37,532 nt of DNA from Bacteroidales bacterium (GCA_031253655.1 JAIRVY010000093.1:1-37532); one strand, 5' to 3'; numbered from the stretch's first letter, positions 16,022 through 24,061 are shown. Numbers and translations: made by a program. Notes: generated by a model not told the origin, from the sequence alone.

Positions 16022-16625
16022 AACAGTATAAGCCCACTATTATAGGGCGTAAATTAAAAAGTACATAAAAGAGTATTCTATTTTACCCGATTTTTTACCT
16101 GATTTTTAATTACTTACAACATTTTTTTGCCCACGCAGGCAGAAATCAATTTGTGCAAAAACGTGCCAAAACTTACATTTTAGTTTAATTTTTACCCCGC
16201 AAACTTTAATTAACCATAGTGAAAGTTAAACTTTATCTGTGCATAAGTAATACTTTCCTACTAATAAGCCCAGAATACGCGGTAAACAGGCAAAAAACAC
16301 GCTTTAAACAGTGATTAACTATACTCATGCCAAACATACCTATTTACCCCAAATTTAACCCCTTTTTTCTATCCAAAAAAATCTTTTATAAATCAATTTG
16401 TCACGAGTTAACAGCGAGTTAACAGCAAAGTTTGCAGCAAAATATGTTCGACTGAAACCCCTTAGGGCAGCAAAAAAAAATGAGATATTGAAAAAAACGT
16501 GTCAGTTCTCACCCATAATATAACAACTTTAATATTGAGTAACACCCCTTTTGTTTATATAAAATGTTAAATATAAGCAATATAACGGATTTCAGTATAT
16601 GAAGTGGTAAATACGTTGTTATTTA
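16022..16625. other. gene-free left end of the prophage with repeated motifs
   Basis: Some 600 bp without a plausible gene. It holds TTTTACCCGA (16081-16090), TTTTTTACCTGA (16091-16102), TTTTTACCCCGC (16189-16200) and TATTTACCCCAAA (16341-16353), the last two each followed by a TTTAA stretch. Mu-family transposases bind repeated sites near the ends, so these are candidate sites. Further right lie an 11-bp tandem repeat (16404-16425) and CATAATATAA at 16514-16523, a string also found beside the repressor start. The region is rich in GTTAAC/TTTAA words. Confidence 0.5.
16404..16425. repeat. 11-bp tandem direct repeat, two exact copies
   Basis: CGAGTTAACAG occurs twice back to back (16404-16414 and 16415-16425). 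Each copy contains the palindrome GTTAAC. One 11-bp unit is close to one helical turn, so two bound proteins would face the same side. It may be a transposase, repressor or host-factor site. Confidence 0.7.
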
Positions 16626-17306
16626 CTATGATTCCTGCCTAATTACCCCCACCACAATAGCAATGGCATATATCTTACTCCTATGCAAAATAAACGGCTC
16701 GTAATTTGGATTATCGGATACGATAGTTAGCGTGTCGTCTGTTTCGCCCTTTTTTATACGTTTAACCAACGCACCCTGCTCCGTATCTAATGCATATACT
16801 TTATTCCATTGGAAAAACGTATCTAACGGCAATTTTCTACACGCCACAATATCTCCGGAATTGTATTTGGGATACATTGAGGAGCCTTTTACCTGTATTA
16901 AAAACTCAGCCTCCTTAAATGTTGGCACTACAAAACGTTCACATTCATATTCTAATATCTGTGTCTCACCAGTTCCAAAACCCGCCATTGCACTGATGGG
17001 GATTAATGGAATACCTTCATTTGGTTGAGCTGGAAACATTTTGGGAACTCCTATGTTTCTTAGTAGCATATCCCCCTTTCCATTAATCCAAACTTTGTTT
17101 ATATTATCGTCAATAGAACAAAGTTTATCAACGAATTTTTGAGATACAGGAACTTGTCCATTCAATATTTGCGACAAAGACGACTTTGTATAGCCCAGTA
17201 AGGACGCAATTTCAGCGTCATTTTTGCCATATTCACGAAAAATATACCAGTTTATTATTTTTCTTATTCTTTGTAAATCAAACAGATTGTCGTTGTTTTC
17301 AGCCAT
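16626..17306 (-). CDS. prophage repressor, HTH plus S24 (LexA/CI-like) peptidase domain
   Basis: A 226-aa protein. The N-terminal HTH spans about 12-62 ('NDAEIASLLGYTKSSLSQILNG'). The C-terminal half is an S24 domain: a cleavage-site-like A108-G109 (ISAMAGFGTGE), the catalytic Ser143 in 'VKGSSMYPKYNSGD', and Lys182 in 'GALVKRIKKG'. The layout is that of CI/LexA-type repressors that cut themselves when RecA filaments form, so induction by DNA damage is likely. This differs from the Mu c repressor, which has no such domain. It is divergent from the early operon across a 100-bp control region. Confidence 0.88.
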   Translation of the reverse strand: MAENNDNLFDLQRIRKIINWYIFREYGKNDAEIASLLGYTKSSLSQILNGQVPVSQKFVDKLCSIDDNINKVWINGKGDMLLRNIGVPKMFPAQPNEGIPLIPISAMAGFGTGETQILEYECERFVVPTFKEAEFLIQVKGSSMYPKYNSGDIVACRKLPLDTFFQWNKVYALDTEQGALVKRIKKGETDDTLTIVSDNPNYEPFILHRSKIYAIAIVVGVIRQES

Positions 17307-17406
17307 AATATAAAAAAAAATGCGTTTTTGTTGTATAATATAAAAAAAGTTTATATTTTTGCCGTGTTATTCCAAGTAGGAAAAACGCCACAAAAAAAGT
17401 AAAAAA
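17307..17406. promoter_or_regulatory. early control region: rightward promoter and candidate operators
   Basis: TATTTTTG at 17354-17361 fits the TAnnTTTG -7 box, with TTTG at 17327-17330 upstream (23-bp spacing, a little long). It would drive the early operon from 17407. ATAATATAA occurs at 17305-17313 (overlapping the repressor start) and 17335-17343, and once more at 16515-16523; GTATAATA at 17333-17340 recurs in the late operator at 34177-34184. These are candidate repressor sites, by repetition only. Confidence 0.55.
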
Positions 17407-17583
17407 ATGAATACTGAAATCAAAAAAGTAAAAGTAAAATACGGAACAAGCGAAAAGTTGGCTAAAATGTTTCGTGTAACAACCCGAAGCATCGGTAATG
17501 CGATTAACGGAAGGTCAAACAGCGAAAAGGCACAAAAGATTCGCAAGGCTGCTATTAATATGGGCGGCGACCCTATTTATTAG
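17407..17583 (+). CDS. small HTH regulator (Cro/Ner-like position)
   Basis: A 58-residue protein reading 'YGTSEKLAKMFRVTTRSIGNAINGRS', a compact helix-turn-helix, followed by a basic tail. It is the first gene to the right of the early promoter and divergent from the repressor, the position held by ner in Mu and cro in lambdoid phages; it probably turns down early and repressor transcription. The start ATG is 46 bp after the -7 box. No stronger family assignment is possible. Confidence 0.65.
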   Translation: MNTEIKKVKVKYGTSEKLAKMFRVTTRSIGNAINGRSNSEKAQKIRKAAINMGGDPIY

Positions 17584-17610
17584 AGTATTAACCCATAAAA
17601 TATATGTATT

Positions 17611-17865
17611 ATGAAAAACCCAATCCAAATTATTGAAAAAACACAATGGGCATATCAGGTTTTTAGGTCTGCCGATGGAAAATCACTTAATTATTGGAAC
17701 ATCCAATTTACGGGTGTAACCTATTCGGGAAAAAAAGATGCCATAAAGGCATTGCATTACTATGGCAGAGGATTTGTTGAGGCAAAGCGGCATACTAAAA
17801 CGCAAAGGCTATATGGTGGAACCTTCTATGGAAGCGAGTATAAAAAAGTGTATGAATTAGTTTAA
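17611..17865 (+). CDS. small hypothetical early phage protein (84 aa)
   Basis: A basic soluble protein without a recognised motif ('QWAYQVFRSADGKSLNYWNIQF', then 'GKKDAIKALHYYGRGF'). The regular mix of aromatic and charged residues and its place 27 bp after the HTH gene in the rightward early operon make it a likely real gene. Function unknown. Confidence 0.55.
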   Translation: MKNPIQIIEKTQWAYQVFRSADGKSLNYWNIQFTGVTYSGKKDAIKALHYYGRGFVEAKRHTKTQRLYGGTFYGSEYKKVYELV

Positions 17866-17881
17866 GTTCAGGGAGGTAAAA

Positions 17882-18226
17882 ATGAAAAAACAAAGGCCAA
17901 CTAATATTCTTATTAATGTTACCATTCCAGTTCGCACCTCTCAACCCCAGGAACTTGAGAAAACAATTTTGCAAACGCTTCAAAAAGCGATACAAAGCAG
18001 TATAGATTCTTTTGATTTTTCACCTTCCGGTGCATTTTGTAAGTTACCTCATACTGCGGGAAGTAATCAGGCGTGCCGTCCTTGTATAATTCGGAATGGC
18101 TACTGTTCAGTTCTATACCCAAGGACTTGCATAGAGGTTCAAGTACGGTATAAACATGTTTGTCAGCTTTTAAGAGAGCCTTATCGTCCTGAAACTGTCC
18201 CATCGTCAGTTGAAGACTATTATTAA
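17882..18226 (+). CDS. uncertain early ORF, 114 aa, in conflict with an antisense ORF
   Basis: In favour: a strong Shine-Dalgarno-like GGGAGGT at 17871-17877, the same strand as the early operon, and a plausible first half with an amphipathic helix ('QELEKTILQTLQKAIQSSID'). Against: from about residue 50 the sequence (Cys/Pro/Arg-rich, 'KLPHTAGSNQACRPCIIRN') looks like an antisense shadow. The gene may be truncated or frameshifted after residue 50. An ORF on the other strand covers the same bases and reads better in that half. Confidence 0.35.
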   Translation: MKKQRPTNILINVTIPVRTSQPQELEKTILQTLQKAIQSSIDSFDFSPSGAFCKLPHTAGSNQACRPCIIRNGYCSVLYPRTCIEVQVRYKHVCQLLREPYRPETVPSSVEDYY

Positions 18227-18233
18227 ATTCCAT
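17919..18233 (-). CDS. possible antisense gene, 104 aa, inside the early operon
   Basis: From the ATG at 18231-18233 the leftward frame reads 'MEFNNSLQLTMGQFQDDKAL' and goes on with a balanced composition ('YTVLEPLCKSLGIELNSS', 'CFVSLFEAFAKLFSQVPG') to 17919; the frame is open further, to 18350, without a better start. A TAATTTCG-like box (complement of 18267-18274) lies 34 bp upstream. It would be the only leftward gene between the repressor and 27.4 kb. If real it may act against the early transcript; equally it may be the shadow of the rightward ORF. Confidence 0.4.
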   Translation of the reverse strand: MEFNNSLQLTMGQFQDDKALLKADKHVYTVLEPLCKSLGIELNSSHSELYKDGTPDYFPQYEVTYKMHRKVKNQKNLYCFVSLFEAFAKLFSQVPGVERCELEW

Positions 18234-18366
18234 ACGTGTAAATTTTAAAGTTTGGCAACGCGAAATTACACTTTTTCCCCGCAAGCGATAAGAATAACTT
18301 ATAGGGTGCACATCTAGGTTCGAGACCGGAGCGGGAGCTAAAAAAAACAAAAAACAATAATAACCA

Positions 18367-20394
18367 ATGGCATATCAAATAATAGACGGAACGGTTTGTA
18401 TTACGGTGAATGACTGGGTGGCGTGTGGTTTAACTTATCCTCAGTTTAATACAGATAGTTATAGAGGTTATTTAACCATTTTCCGGCGCGGGCTTTACGG
18501 AAACACGTTGATTGATATTTCCAGCATTCGCCGCCCCGAACGTTTGGAGGTAATAGAGGCTAATATGGGAAAGGCTTTTCCGAGTGCATCGGCAAAAGAT
18601 GCCAAAGAAGGTGTAAGGATTGATGGCGAGGCTGAATTTTTTTACAGAACTTACAGAGATGAACTTGGCATTGAATTGATTGAGGAAAAGAAGAGGCTAT
18701 ATACCAACAACGCGAGCATCTTAAACTATTATGTGAATATGTATGAGGAGCATATTCGCGTTCGTGCAGCACGTGGCAAAAAGCCATTGGCAGCAGACTT
18801 TTTTAAGAATTGCTGCAAATGTTCAAAGGAACTTTACGAAATACCTGACCATGCCGGCGGAATTGAAAACAATTTACCCACGAATGTTCGCCGTTTTGAA
18901 GAAAAATTCAGAGAATACCGAAAACTTTACCTCTCTAACAGAGAAGCAGCTTACGAATCATTAATCAAAAAATCATCTTTCTGTAATAACGCCGCAAAAC
19001 TAACCGGCTCCGCTAAGGATTGGGTAATTGCCCGGTGGTCATCTCAGGTGAATAAGTGCACGCTTTATCAACTTTTTGATGAATACAACCATCGGGCAAG
19101 TGCGGAGCCTGAACTGAAGTGGAAGTCCATTCACGAGCCGCGAACGCTGTATCTGTTTCTAAATAAGCCGGAAGTTAAGGCTTTGTGGTACGGTTGTCGC
19201 TTTGGCGAGTTGAAATTCAAGGAAAAATATGTCCGTCAACACAGTACGGAATTGCCCACCAGGCGCGATACGTTGTGGTATGGAGACGGAACAAAACTTA
19301 ACTACTACTACCGGGATGAAAAGGGCGAAGTGGCAACGATTAACGTGTACGAGGTTATGGATGTGTACAGCGAAGTATTTTTGGGTTACCATATCAGTAA
19401 AAACGAAGACTTTGAAGCACAGTTCCACGCCTATAAAATGGCAATAGAAACATCCGGGTGCAAGCCTTACGAGATACGGTTCGACAATCAAGGCGGACAC
19501 AAGAAGTTGAAAAACAATCAGTTTTTTAAGAATTTGGCACGCTTGGCAATTAATACACAGCCTTACAACGGAAAAAGCAAAACCATTGAGAGCGCCTTTG
19601 GACGTTTTCAGGCAGAATTTTTACACAAGGACTGGTTTTTTACCGGTATGAATATTCAGGCAAAGTTGGAGGAAAGCAAAGTGAACCGCGAATTTGTAAA
19701 CGCCAACCTTACCAACTTGCCCACACTTGATGAGATAAAAAAGATATACGAAAAACGCCGCCGCGAATGGAACGATGGCGTGCATTATGCCACCGGTAAA
19801 CGCCGCATTGATATGTATCGCGAAAGCCAAAACGAAAAGGCAACACAGGTAAGCGCGTATGATATGATACTCTTGTTTGGCATGATAAATAACAAACCGG
19901 TTAAATACCGTGCAAACGGCATTGTAATGGAAGTTAAAAAGCAAAAATATCAATTTGAAGTATTGAAAAACGGCGCACCGGATATTGACTTTAACCTGCG
20001 CAATATTGACAGGGAGTTTTATGTGGGATATTTTTTAGAGGATATGACTACCGTGGCTCTTTACGAAAAATCGGCAACCGGCGATTACCGTTTTGTTGCT
20101 ATGGCAGGGAAGTATATCAAAATTCATCGTGCAAAACAGGAGCAAGACGAGTTAGACTATGCGTTTATTGCGGCTATGAACAGAGTAAATAAAACAATGC
20201 GCATTACTATTCACGAGGGTGCGGAGCAACGCCTTGAACGTCACGGCTACCACCCCTCACAATTCGGATTACAAATGCCCAAACTCAAAGGTATATCCAA
20301 AAAGGATTACAGTGTGGGCAAATCGCTCAAGGCGGAAAGTAATTTGGTAGAAAGTTTAGACAAAGAGGTAGAATGTGTCGCAGCAATTTATTAA
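18367..20394 (+). CDS. Mu A-like DDE transposase
   Basis: A 675-aa rve/DDE-family recombinase of about the length of MuA. The catalytic triad is D307 ('LWYGDGTKLNYYY'), D373 ('IRFDNQGGHKK') and E408 ('KTIESAFGRFQAEF'), in an RNase H-like core. The N-terminal third is a DNA-binding part; the region after about 500 matches the Mu-transposase C-terminal beta-barrel that contacts DNA and the B protein. It catalyses strand transfer during lysogeny and replicative transposition. It begins 133 bp after the last upstream rightward start's ORF end and is followed by the B-like gene 18 bp later. Confidence 0.9.
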   Translation: MAYQIIDGTVCITVNDWVACGLTYPQFNTDSYRGYLTIFRRGLYGNTLIDISSIRRPERLEVIEANMGKAFPSASAKDAKEGVRIDGEAEFFYRTYRDELGIELIEEKKRLYTNNASILNYYVNMYEEHIRVRAARGKKPLAADFFKNCCKCSKELYEIPDHAGGIENNLPTNVRRFEEKFREYRKLYLSNREAAYESLIKKSSFCNNAAKLTGSAKDWVIARWSSQVNKCTLYQLFDEYNHRASAEPELKWKSIHEPRTLYLFLNKPEVKALWYGCRFGELKFKEKYVRQHSTELPTRRDTLWYGDGTKLNYYYRDEKGEVATINVYEVMDVYSEVFLGYHISKNEDFEAQFHAYKMAIETSGCKPYEIRFDNQGGHKKLKNNQFFKNLARLAINTQPYNGKSKTIESAFGRFQAEFLHKDWFFTGMNIQAKLEESKVNREFVNANLTNLPTLDEIKKIYEKRRREWNDGVHYATGKRRIDMYRESQNEKATQVSAYDMILLFGMINNKPVKYRANGIVMEVKKQKYQFEVLKNGAPDIDFNLRNIDREFYVGYFLEDMTTVALYEKSATGDYRFVAMAGKYIKIHRAKQEQDELDYAFIAAMNRVNKTMRITIHEGAEQRLERHGYHPSQFGLQMPKLKGISKKDYSVGKSLKAESNLVESLDKEVECVAAIY

Positions 20395-20412
20395 CCCAAT
20401 CAAATAAATATT

Positions 20413-21273
20413 ATGATTACATTAAACGAAAAATTGGAAATTAGAGACTGTTTGCAGCGGTACTGCGAACAAAGAGGAAGTCAAAACAAAGCCGCCAATA
20501 CGCTCAACGGCGTTTCATCGGCAACCATCAGCAAGTTGCTCAACAATGAGTGGGACTTGATTAACGAGGTAATGTGGCGCAGCATTGCGGCGCAAATCGG
20601 CGTAAAACAAAAATCGTGGAATATAGTGGAAACAAGAGATTTTAAAACCTTAACCTACATCTTTAAGGATGCACAGGAAAACGCTATGGTAATGGCTGTT
20701 TGCGGCGAAGCCGGAAGCGGAAAAAGTTTAACGGCACGCGCTTTTTCCGAAAGCAACAAAAACGTGTTCCTGCTCAATTGTAACGAGTACTGGAACCGCA
20801 AACTGTTTATGCAGGAGCTGCTTCGCGAAATGGGTAAAAACAGTTACGGTGATACTGTTGGCGAAATGATGCAAAGCATTGTAAGCGAACTAAAGCGCAC
20901 GGAAAACCCGCTTATTGTTATGGATGAAGCCGACAAGCTGAGCGACCAGGTGTTGTATTTCTTCATTACGCTTTACAATCAATTGGAAGACCACTGTGGC
21001 ATTATCCTTTTGGCAACCGACCACTTGGAAAAGAAGATTAAACGTGGCTTAAGACTAAACAAAAAGGGCTACAAAGAGATTTACAGCCGTATAGGTAGAA
21101 AGTTTATCATGCTCAAGGGTGCCAATATTACGGATATTACCGAAATATGTGCCGCCAATGGATTAACCGAAAAAACCGACATAAAAACAATTATTGACGA
21201 CTGCGAAAATGACCTGAGACGTGTAAAGCGCAAAGTACACTCTATTCATAAAGTAAACGCTTCAAAGCAATAA
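20413..21273 (+). CDS. Mu B-like AAA+ ATPase (target-selection protein)
   Basis: The 286-aa product has an N-terminal HTH ('AANTLNGVSSATISKLLNNEW', residues 28-47), a Walker A motif GEAGSGKS at 98-105 and a Walker B LIVMDEAD at 167-174. This is the architecture of MuB, which coats target DNA and stimulates the transposase in an ATP-dependent way. It directly follows the transposase gene and ends 2 bp before the next start. Confidence 0.88.
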   Translation: MITLNEKLEIRDCLQRYCEQRGSQNKAANTLNGVSSATISKLLNNEWDLINEVMWRSIAAQIGVKQKSWNIVETRDFKTLTYIFKDAQENAMVMAVCGEAGSGKSLTARAFSESNKNVFLLNCNEYWNRKLFMQELLREMGKNSYGDTVGEMMQSIVSELKRTENPLIVMDEADKLSDQVLYFFITLYNQLEDHCGIILLATDHLEKKIKRGLRLNKKGYKEIYSRIGRKFIMLKGANITDITEICAANGLTEKTDIKTIIDDCENDLRRVKRKVHSIHKVNASKQ

Positions 21274-21275
21274 GT

Positions 21276-21980
21276 ATGAGCAAAACATATCAACCTACTT
21301 CTGAACTTACAACGCTGCCTCCCTGTGTGAAGGGAAAAAAAGCACGTGCCTTAACGGTTCGTAATGTGTATGATAAGAAGTTTAAAACCATTTCTCTGTC
21401 TGACAAGTGGCGGTCGGCAATTGGCAAGCCTGAGTTTACCGGGACGTGGTTTATATATGGGCCTCCTAAACACGGGAAAACCTCTTTTGCTTTGCAGCTA
21501 AGTAAATATCTGACCTCTTTTGGCAAAGTGCTGTATGTAACCGCAGAGGAGGGTATTAGTTTGGCTTTTAGAAAAGCGATGCAGTGCCATCAAATTGAAG
21601 ATGTAGAGAAAAATTGGTTTGTAATTGACCGCCGTGATGTTCCGAATATATCGGATTTAGTTTCGGTTCTTTTGCGCCAACGCAGCCCAAAGGTTGTTTT
21701 TATTGATTCTGTTTTGTTTTATAATATGAAACAAACGGAATACAGGAAACTTAAAAAAATGTTCCCTGATAAATTGTTTGTGTATGTTTCTCATGTGAAT
21801 AGCAGCGGCGAGCCAAAGGGTGCTACTGCCGATGAGATATGGCGTGATGCAATGGTATATTTCAAGGTATCCGGCTTTCGTGCCTTTCCGGTTAGCCGGT
21901 ATGGCGGCGGGGAGCCGATAGACGTGTGTCCGGAACTGGCGGAAAAGTATTGGGGAAATGTAATATCAATTACGAATTAA
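21276..21980 (+). CDS. second P-loop ATPase (RecA/RadA-like fold)
   Basis: A 234-aa protein with Walker A GPPKHGKT at 62-69 and Walker B 'KVVFIDS' at 139-145; 'LYVTAEEGISLAFRKAM' between them is typical of RadA/DnaB-type RecA-fold ATPases, and the size fits phage Sak4-like recombinases. Mu has no such gene next to B. Role is open: single-strand annealing or repair at transposition, or another aid to B. The start overlaps the ribosome track of B (2-bp gap). Confidence 0.65.
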   Translation: MSKTYQPTSELTTLPPCVKGKKARALTVRNVYDKKFKTISLSDKWRSAIGKPEFTGTWFIYGPPKHGKTSFALQLSKYLTSFGKVLYVTAEEGISLAFRKAMQCHQIEDVEKNWFVIDRRDVPNISDLVSVLLRQRSPKVVFIDSVLFYNMKQTEYRKLKKMFPDKLFVYVSHVNSSGEPKGATADEIWRDAMVYFKVSGFRAFPVSRYGGGEPIDVCPELAEKYWGNVISITN

Positions 21981-21992
21981 AAATTACGAATT

Positions 21993-22421
21993 ATGCCTAT
22001 CAAACCCGAAAACAAAAAAAGATATCCAAAGCATTGGAGCCAGTTATCGAAAGCAAAAAGATATATGGCTGGAAATAGTTGTGAGGTGTGCGGAATAAAA
22101 AACCATACAATTATCAAAAGGCTTCCGCACGGCAAATACAGGCTACCAGCGTCTCAGGAGTGGGATATGATAATTGCACGTATTAGGTATTGTCACAGCA
22201 ATTTGAAAGAATCATTAAAATATCACGGTTTTACAAGAATTGTACTTACCGTTGGGCACTTAGACCATACGCCCGAAAATAACGCCGATTCAAATCTTAA
22301 AGTGATGTGCCAATATTGTCATAACAGACACGACTTGAAACACAGAGTGGAAAATAGAAGGAAGAAATACGTTGGTAAAAATCAAATTGAATTATTTATA
22401 AATATACAATACTATGAATAA
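21993..22421 (+). CDS. HNH-type zinc-finger protein
   Basis: A 142-aa basic protein with two zinc-knuckle pairs, 'SCEVCGIKN' and 'VMCQYCHNRHDLKHR', flanking the HNH-like core 'VGHLDHTPENNADSNL'. This fits a small HNH endonuclease, which cuts DNA using a metal bound by the His/Asn residues. In phage early operons these may act in replication or as mobile homing-type enzymes. Its 3' end overlaps the next gene by 8 bp, so it is integrated in the operon. Confidence 0.6.
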   Translation: MPIKPENKKRYPKHWSQLSKAKRYMAGNSCEVCGIKNHTIIKRLPHGKYRLPASQEWDMIIARIRYCHSNLKESLKYHGFTRIVLTVGHLDHTPENNADSNLKVMCQYCHNRHDLKHRVENRRKKYVGKNQIELFINIQYYE

Positions 22422-22899
22422 CCCCCGCACCACCCAACAAAACCGCACTCTGTATTGGCTCTTTAGCCAGCTCGGTGTGAACAACAAATTCGCCATTTCC
22501 GAAATAGTGTTTGAGTTTACCGGTGGCAGAACCGAACACACCAGCGAGTTGGAATTTATGGAGGCAATGGAACTGATTAAATACCTCAAAAGCATACGCA
22601 CAGAAAAACGGCATACCGTATCTGAGCGAATAGACACGGTGGGGGATGATGCACCGGAACGCGCCGAATTGGATAAAAAGCGCAAGGGCGTGCTTCGCGC
22701 CATCTTCCGCTGGGGGGAGTTACAGGGGCTGAAATACACAATGGATTACGTGAAAGGTATTGCCTGCAAGGCTGCCGGCACAAACTACTTTAACGAGATA
22801 AGCCCGGCAGGGCTTACGCGCATTTACCATGAGTTTTGCAAAAAGCAAAAGACGGTAAGCACAAAAAATGAAACTTATGAACCTTTTTGTATGAATTAG
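22414..22899 (+). CDS. GemA-like (Mu gp16-type) early protein
   Basis: A 161-aa protein beginning 'TTQQNRTLYWLFSQLGVNN' and ending with 'MDYVKGIACKAAGTNYFNEISPAGLTRIYHEFCKKQ'-like residues, a pattern of N- and C-terminal helices found in the DUF1018/GemA group of transposable phages, which modulate host DNA gyration and gene expression. The match is by general pattern and position between B and Gam. The middle is charged. Overlaps the HNH gene by 8 bp. Confidence 0.45.
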   Translation: MNNPRTTQQNRTLYWLFSQLGVNNKFAISEIVFEFTGGRTEHTSELEFMEAMELIKYLKSIRTEKRHTVSERIDTVGDDAPERAELDKKRKGVLRAIFRWGELQGLKYTMDYVKGIACKAAGTNYFNEISPAGLTRIYHEFCKKQKTVSTKNETYEPFCMN

Positions 22900-22901
22900 C
22901 T

Positions 22902-23072
22902 ATGGGTAAGAAATGTAAAAACCGTGGATGTGCCTACCACGCTTGTATGAGTGATGATTGCCAATATATCGTGATGGCATTTAGAGGTTATACTGAATGG
23001 AAAAGAGAGTGCGAAAAAGAAACAATTGAAGAAAAAAGAAACTACAGATTAACAGAATTTCTAAAAAAATAA
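22902..23072 (+). CDS. small cysteine-rich protein (56 aa)
   Basis: From the ATG at 22902 (the frame also opens upstream at a TTG that would overlap the previous gene). Four cysteines near the N-terminus, 'CKNRGCAYHACMSDDC', could bind zinc; the rest is a charged helix rich in Glu and Arg. Unknown role; it follows the GemA-like gene by 2 bp. Confidence 0.5.
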   Translation: MGKKCKNRGCAYHACMSDDCQYIVMAFRGYTEWKRECEKETIEEKRNYRLTEFLKK

Positions 23073-23088
23073 ACCAAACCAAAACATT

Positions 23089-23307
23089 ATGACAACAGTA
23101 GATTATTACCCAAAGAAAAGCCGCCTTGACTTTATTGCGCCCGATGGTTTACCCGGCGGCGGTATCATGGGTGACCGCGCCCACGTAAGAGCGGCAGAAA
23201 TGATTATGAACGGCACCGCAATTGTACGCATTTGCGGACTTGATTCTAAAATGAACAAACAGTATCTAAGGAGACTTGGTATAAAAAAAGTTAAACAATT
23301 AATTTAG
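23089..23307 (+). CDS. small hypothetical early protein (72 aa)
   Basis: A basic protein without a family I can name; contains 'APDGLPGGGIMGDRAHVRAAEMIMNG'-type Gly-rich segment and a C-terminal helix 'YLRRLGIKKVKQLI'. It is in the operon, 16 bp after the previous gene and 7 bp before the Gam-like gene. Confidence 0.5.
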   Translation: MTTVDYYPKKSRLDFIAPDGLPGGGIMGDRAHVRAAEMIMNGTAIVRICGLDSKMNKQYLRRLGIKKVKQLI

Positions 23308-23314
23308 TAGTATT

Positions 23315-23830
23315 ATGGCAAAAACAAGAGAAAAAAAGGTGATTCACTCAGGTGTTACCACCGAGCAAATGGAACTGGCATTTGCGGATTATGCGCGTTG
23401 TGATGCGCGTATTCAAAAAATCAATGCCCAAATGGACATTGAAATGGTAAAGATTCGCGAAAAGAATGCTGAGGAAATAGGCAGGCTGAGCGAGTTGAAA
23501 GATAAATCTTTCGACATTCTGCAGTCTTATGCTATGGAAAACAAGGCGGAAGTCTTTATCAAAAGAAAAAGTATGGAGACAGTGCACGGCGTTCTGGGCT
23601 TCAGAACAGGCACACCGCAACTGAAAACGCTGAAGGGTTTCACATGGAAGGCGGTAACCAATCTGTTAAAGGAGTTCCTGCCGGATTATGTGCGCACAGC
23701 GGAGGAGCCGGCAAAGGACAGACTGCTTGCCGACAGGGACCTTCCGGAAGCGGCAGTGCACTTTTCCAAAGTAGGGATTTTTGTAACACAGGATGAAACG
23801 TTTTTTGTGGAACCGAAAAAAGAGGAATAA
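23315..23830 (+). CDS. Gam-like host-nuclease inhibitor
   Basis: A 171-aa protein. The first 80 residues form a long coiled coil ('DARIQKINAQMDIEMVKIRE', 'EIGRLSELKDKSFDILQSYA'), followed by 'GVLGFRTGTPQLKTLKGFTW', the conserved strand segment of Mu Gam. Gam is the phage relative of Ku: it binds DNA ends and blocks host exonucleases. Its place in the early operon behind B agrees. Fairly confident. Confidence 0.8.
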   Translation: MAKTREKKVIHSGVTTEQMELAFADYARCDARIQKINAQMDIEMVKIREKNAEEIGRLSELKDKSFDILQSYAMENKAEVFIKRKSMETVHGVLGFRTGTPQLKTLKGFTWKAVTNLLKEFLPDYVRTAEEPAKDRLLADRDLPEAAVHFSKVGIFVTQDETFFVEPKKEE

Positions 23831-23864
23831 CCAGTTAATAATTAAGCATTAAAAAATTAACATT

Positions 23865-24053
23865 ATGAAAATTTCAAAATTAGAAAAGGGTACAGTTTTT
23901 ACAACTGTAAAAGGAAAATCCGAATATCAGTATATCGGAAAATTTACCAGCGAAGATGGGGTAGATTACTACCTTTCTACCCACGCTTATTCAAATGGTA
24001 AAAGTGGTTTTTATACTACTAAGGACATTGAGGTAATTGATTTGCCATTTTAA
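23865..24053 (+). CDS. small hypothetical protein (62 aa)
   Basis: A 62-residue protein with strand-like alternation ('TVFTTVKGKSEYQYIGKF', 'DYYLSTHAYSNGKSGFYTT'), suggesting a small beta barrel (SH3-like). No named family. It ends 8 bp before the tRNA-like hairpin element at 24062. Confidence 0.5.
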   Translation: MKISKLEKGTVFTTVKGKSEYQYIGKFTSEDGVDYYLSTHAYSNGKSGFYTTKDIEVIDLPF

Positions 24054-24061
24054 AAATGGTA

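Noticed and set aside
16030-16049. Hairpin GCCC/GGGC after the host gene as a terminator
   Set aside because: Only a 4-bp stem with a 9-nt loop and no T run on the coding strand; too weak.
18286-18304. Anticodon-arm-like hairpin (ATAAG/CTTAT) beside the T-arm-like motif, as part of a full tRNA
   Set aside because: The loop lacks the U33-type position and the T-stem is only 2-3 bp, so a full tRNA cannot be folded.
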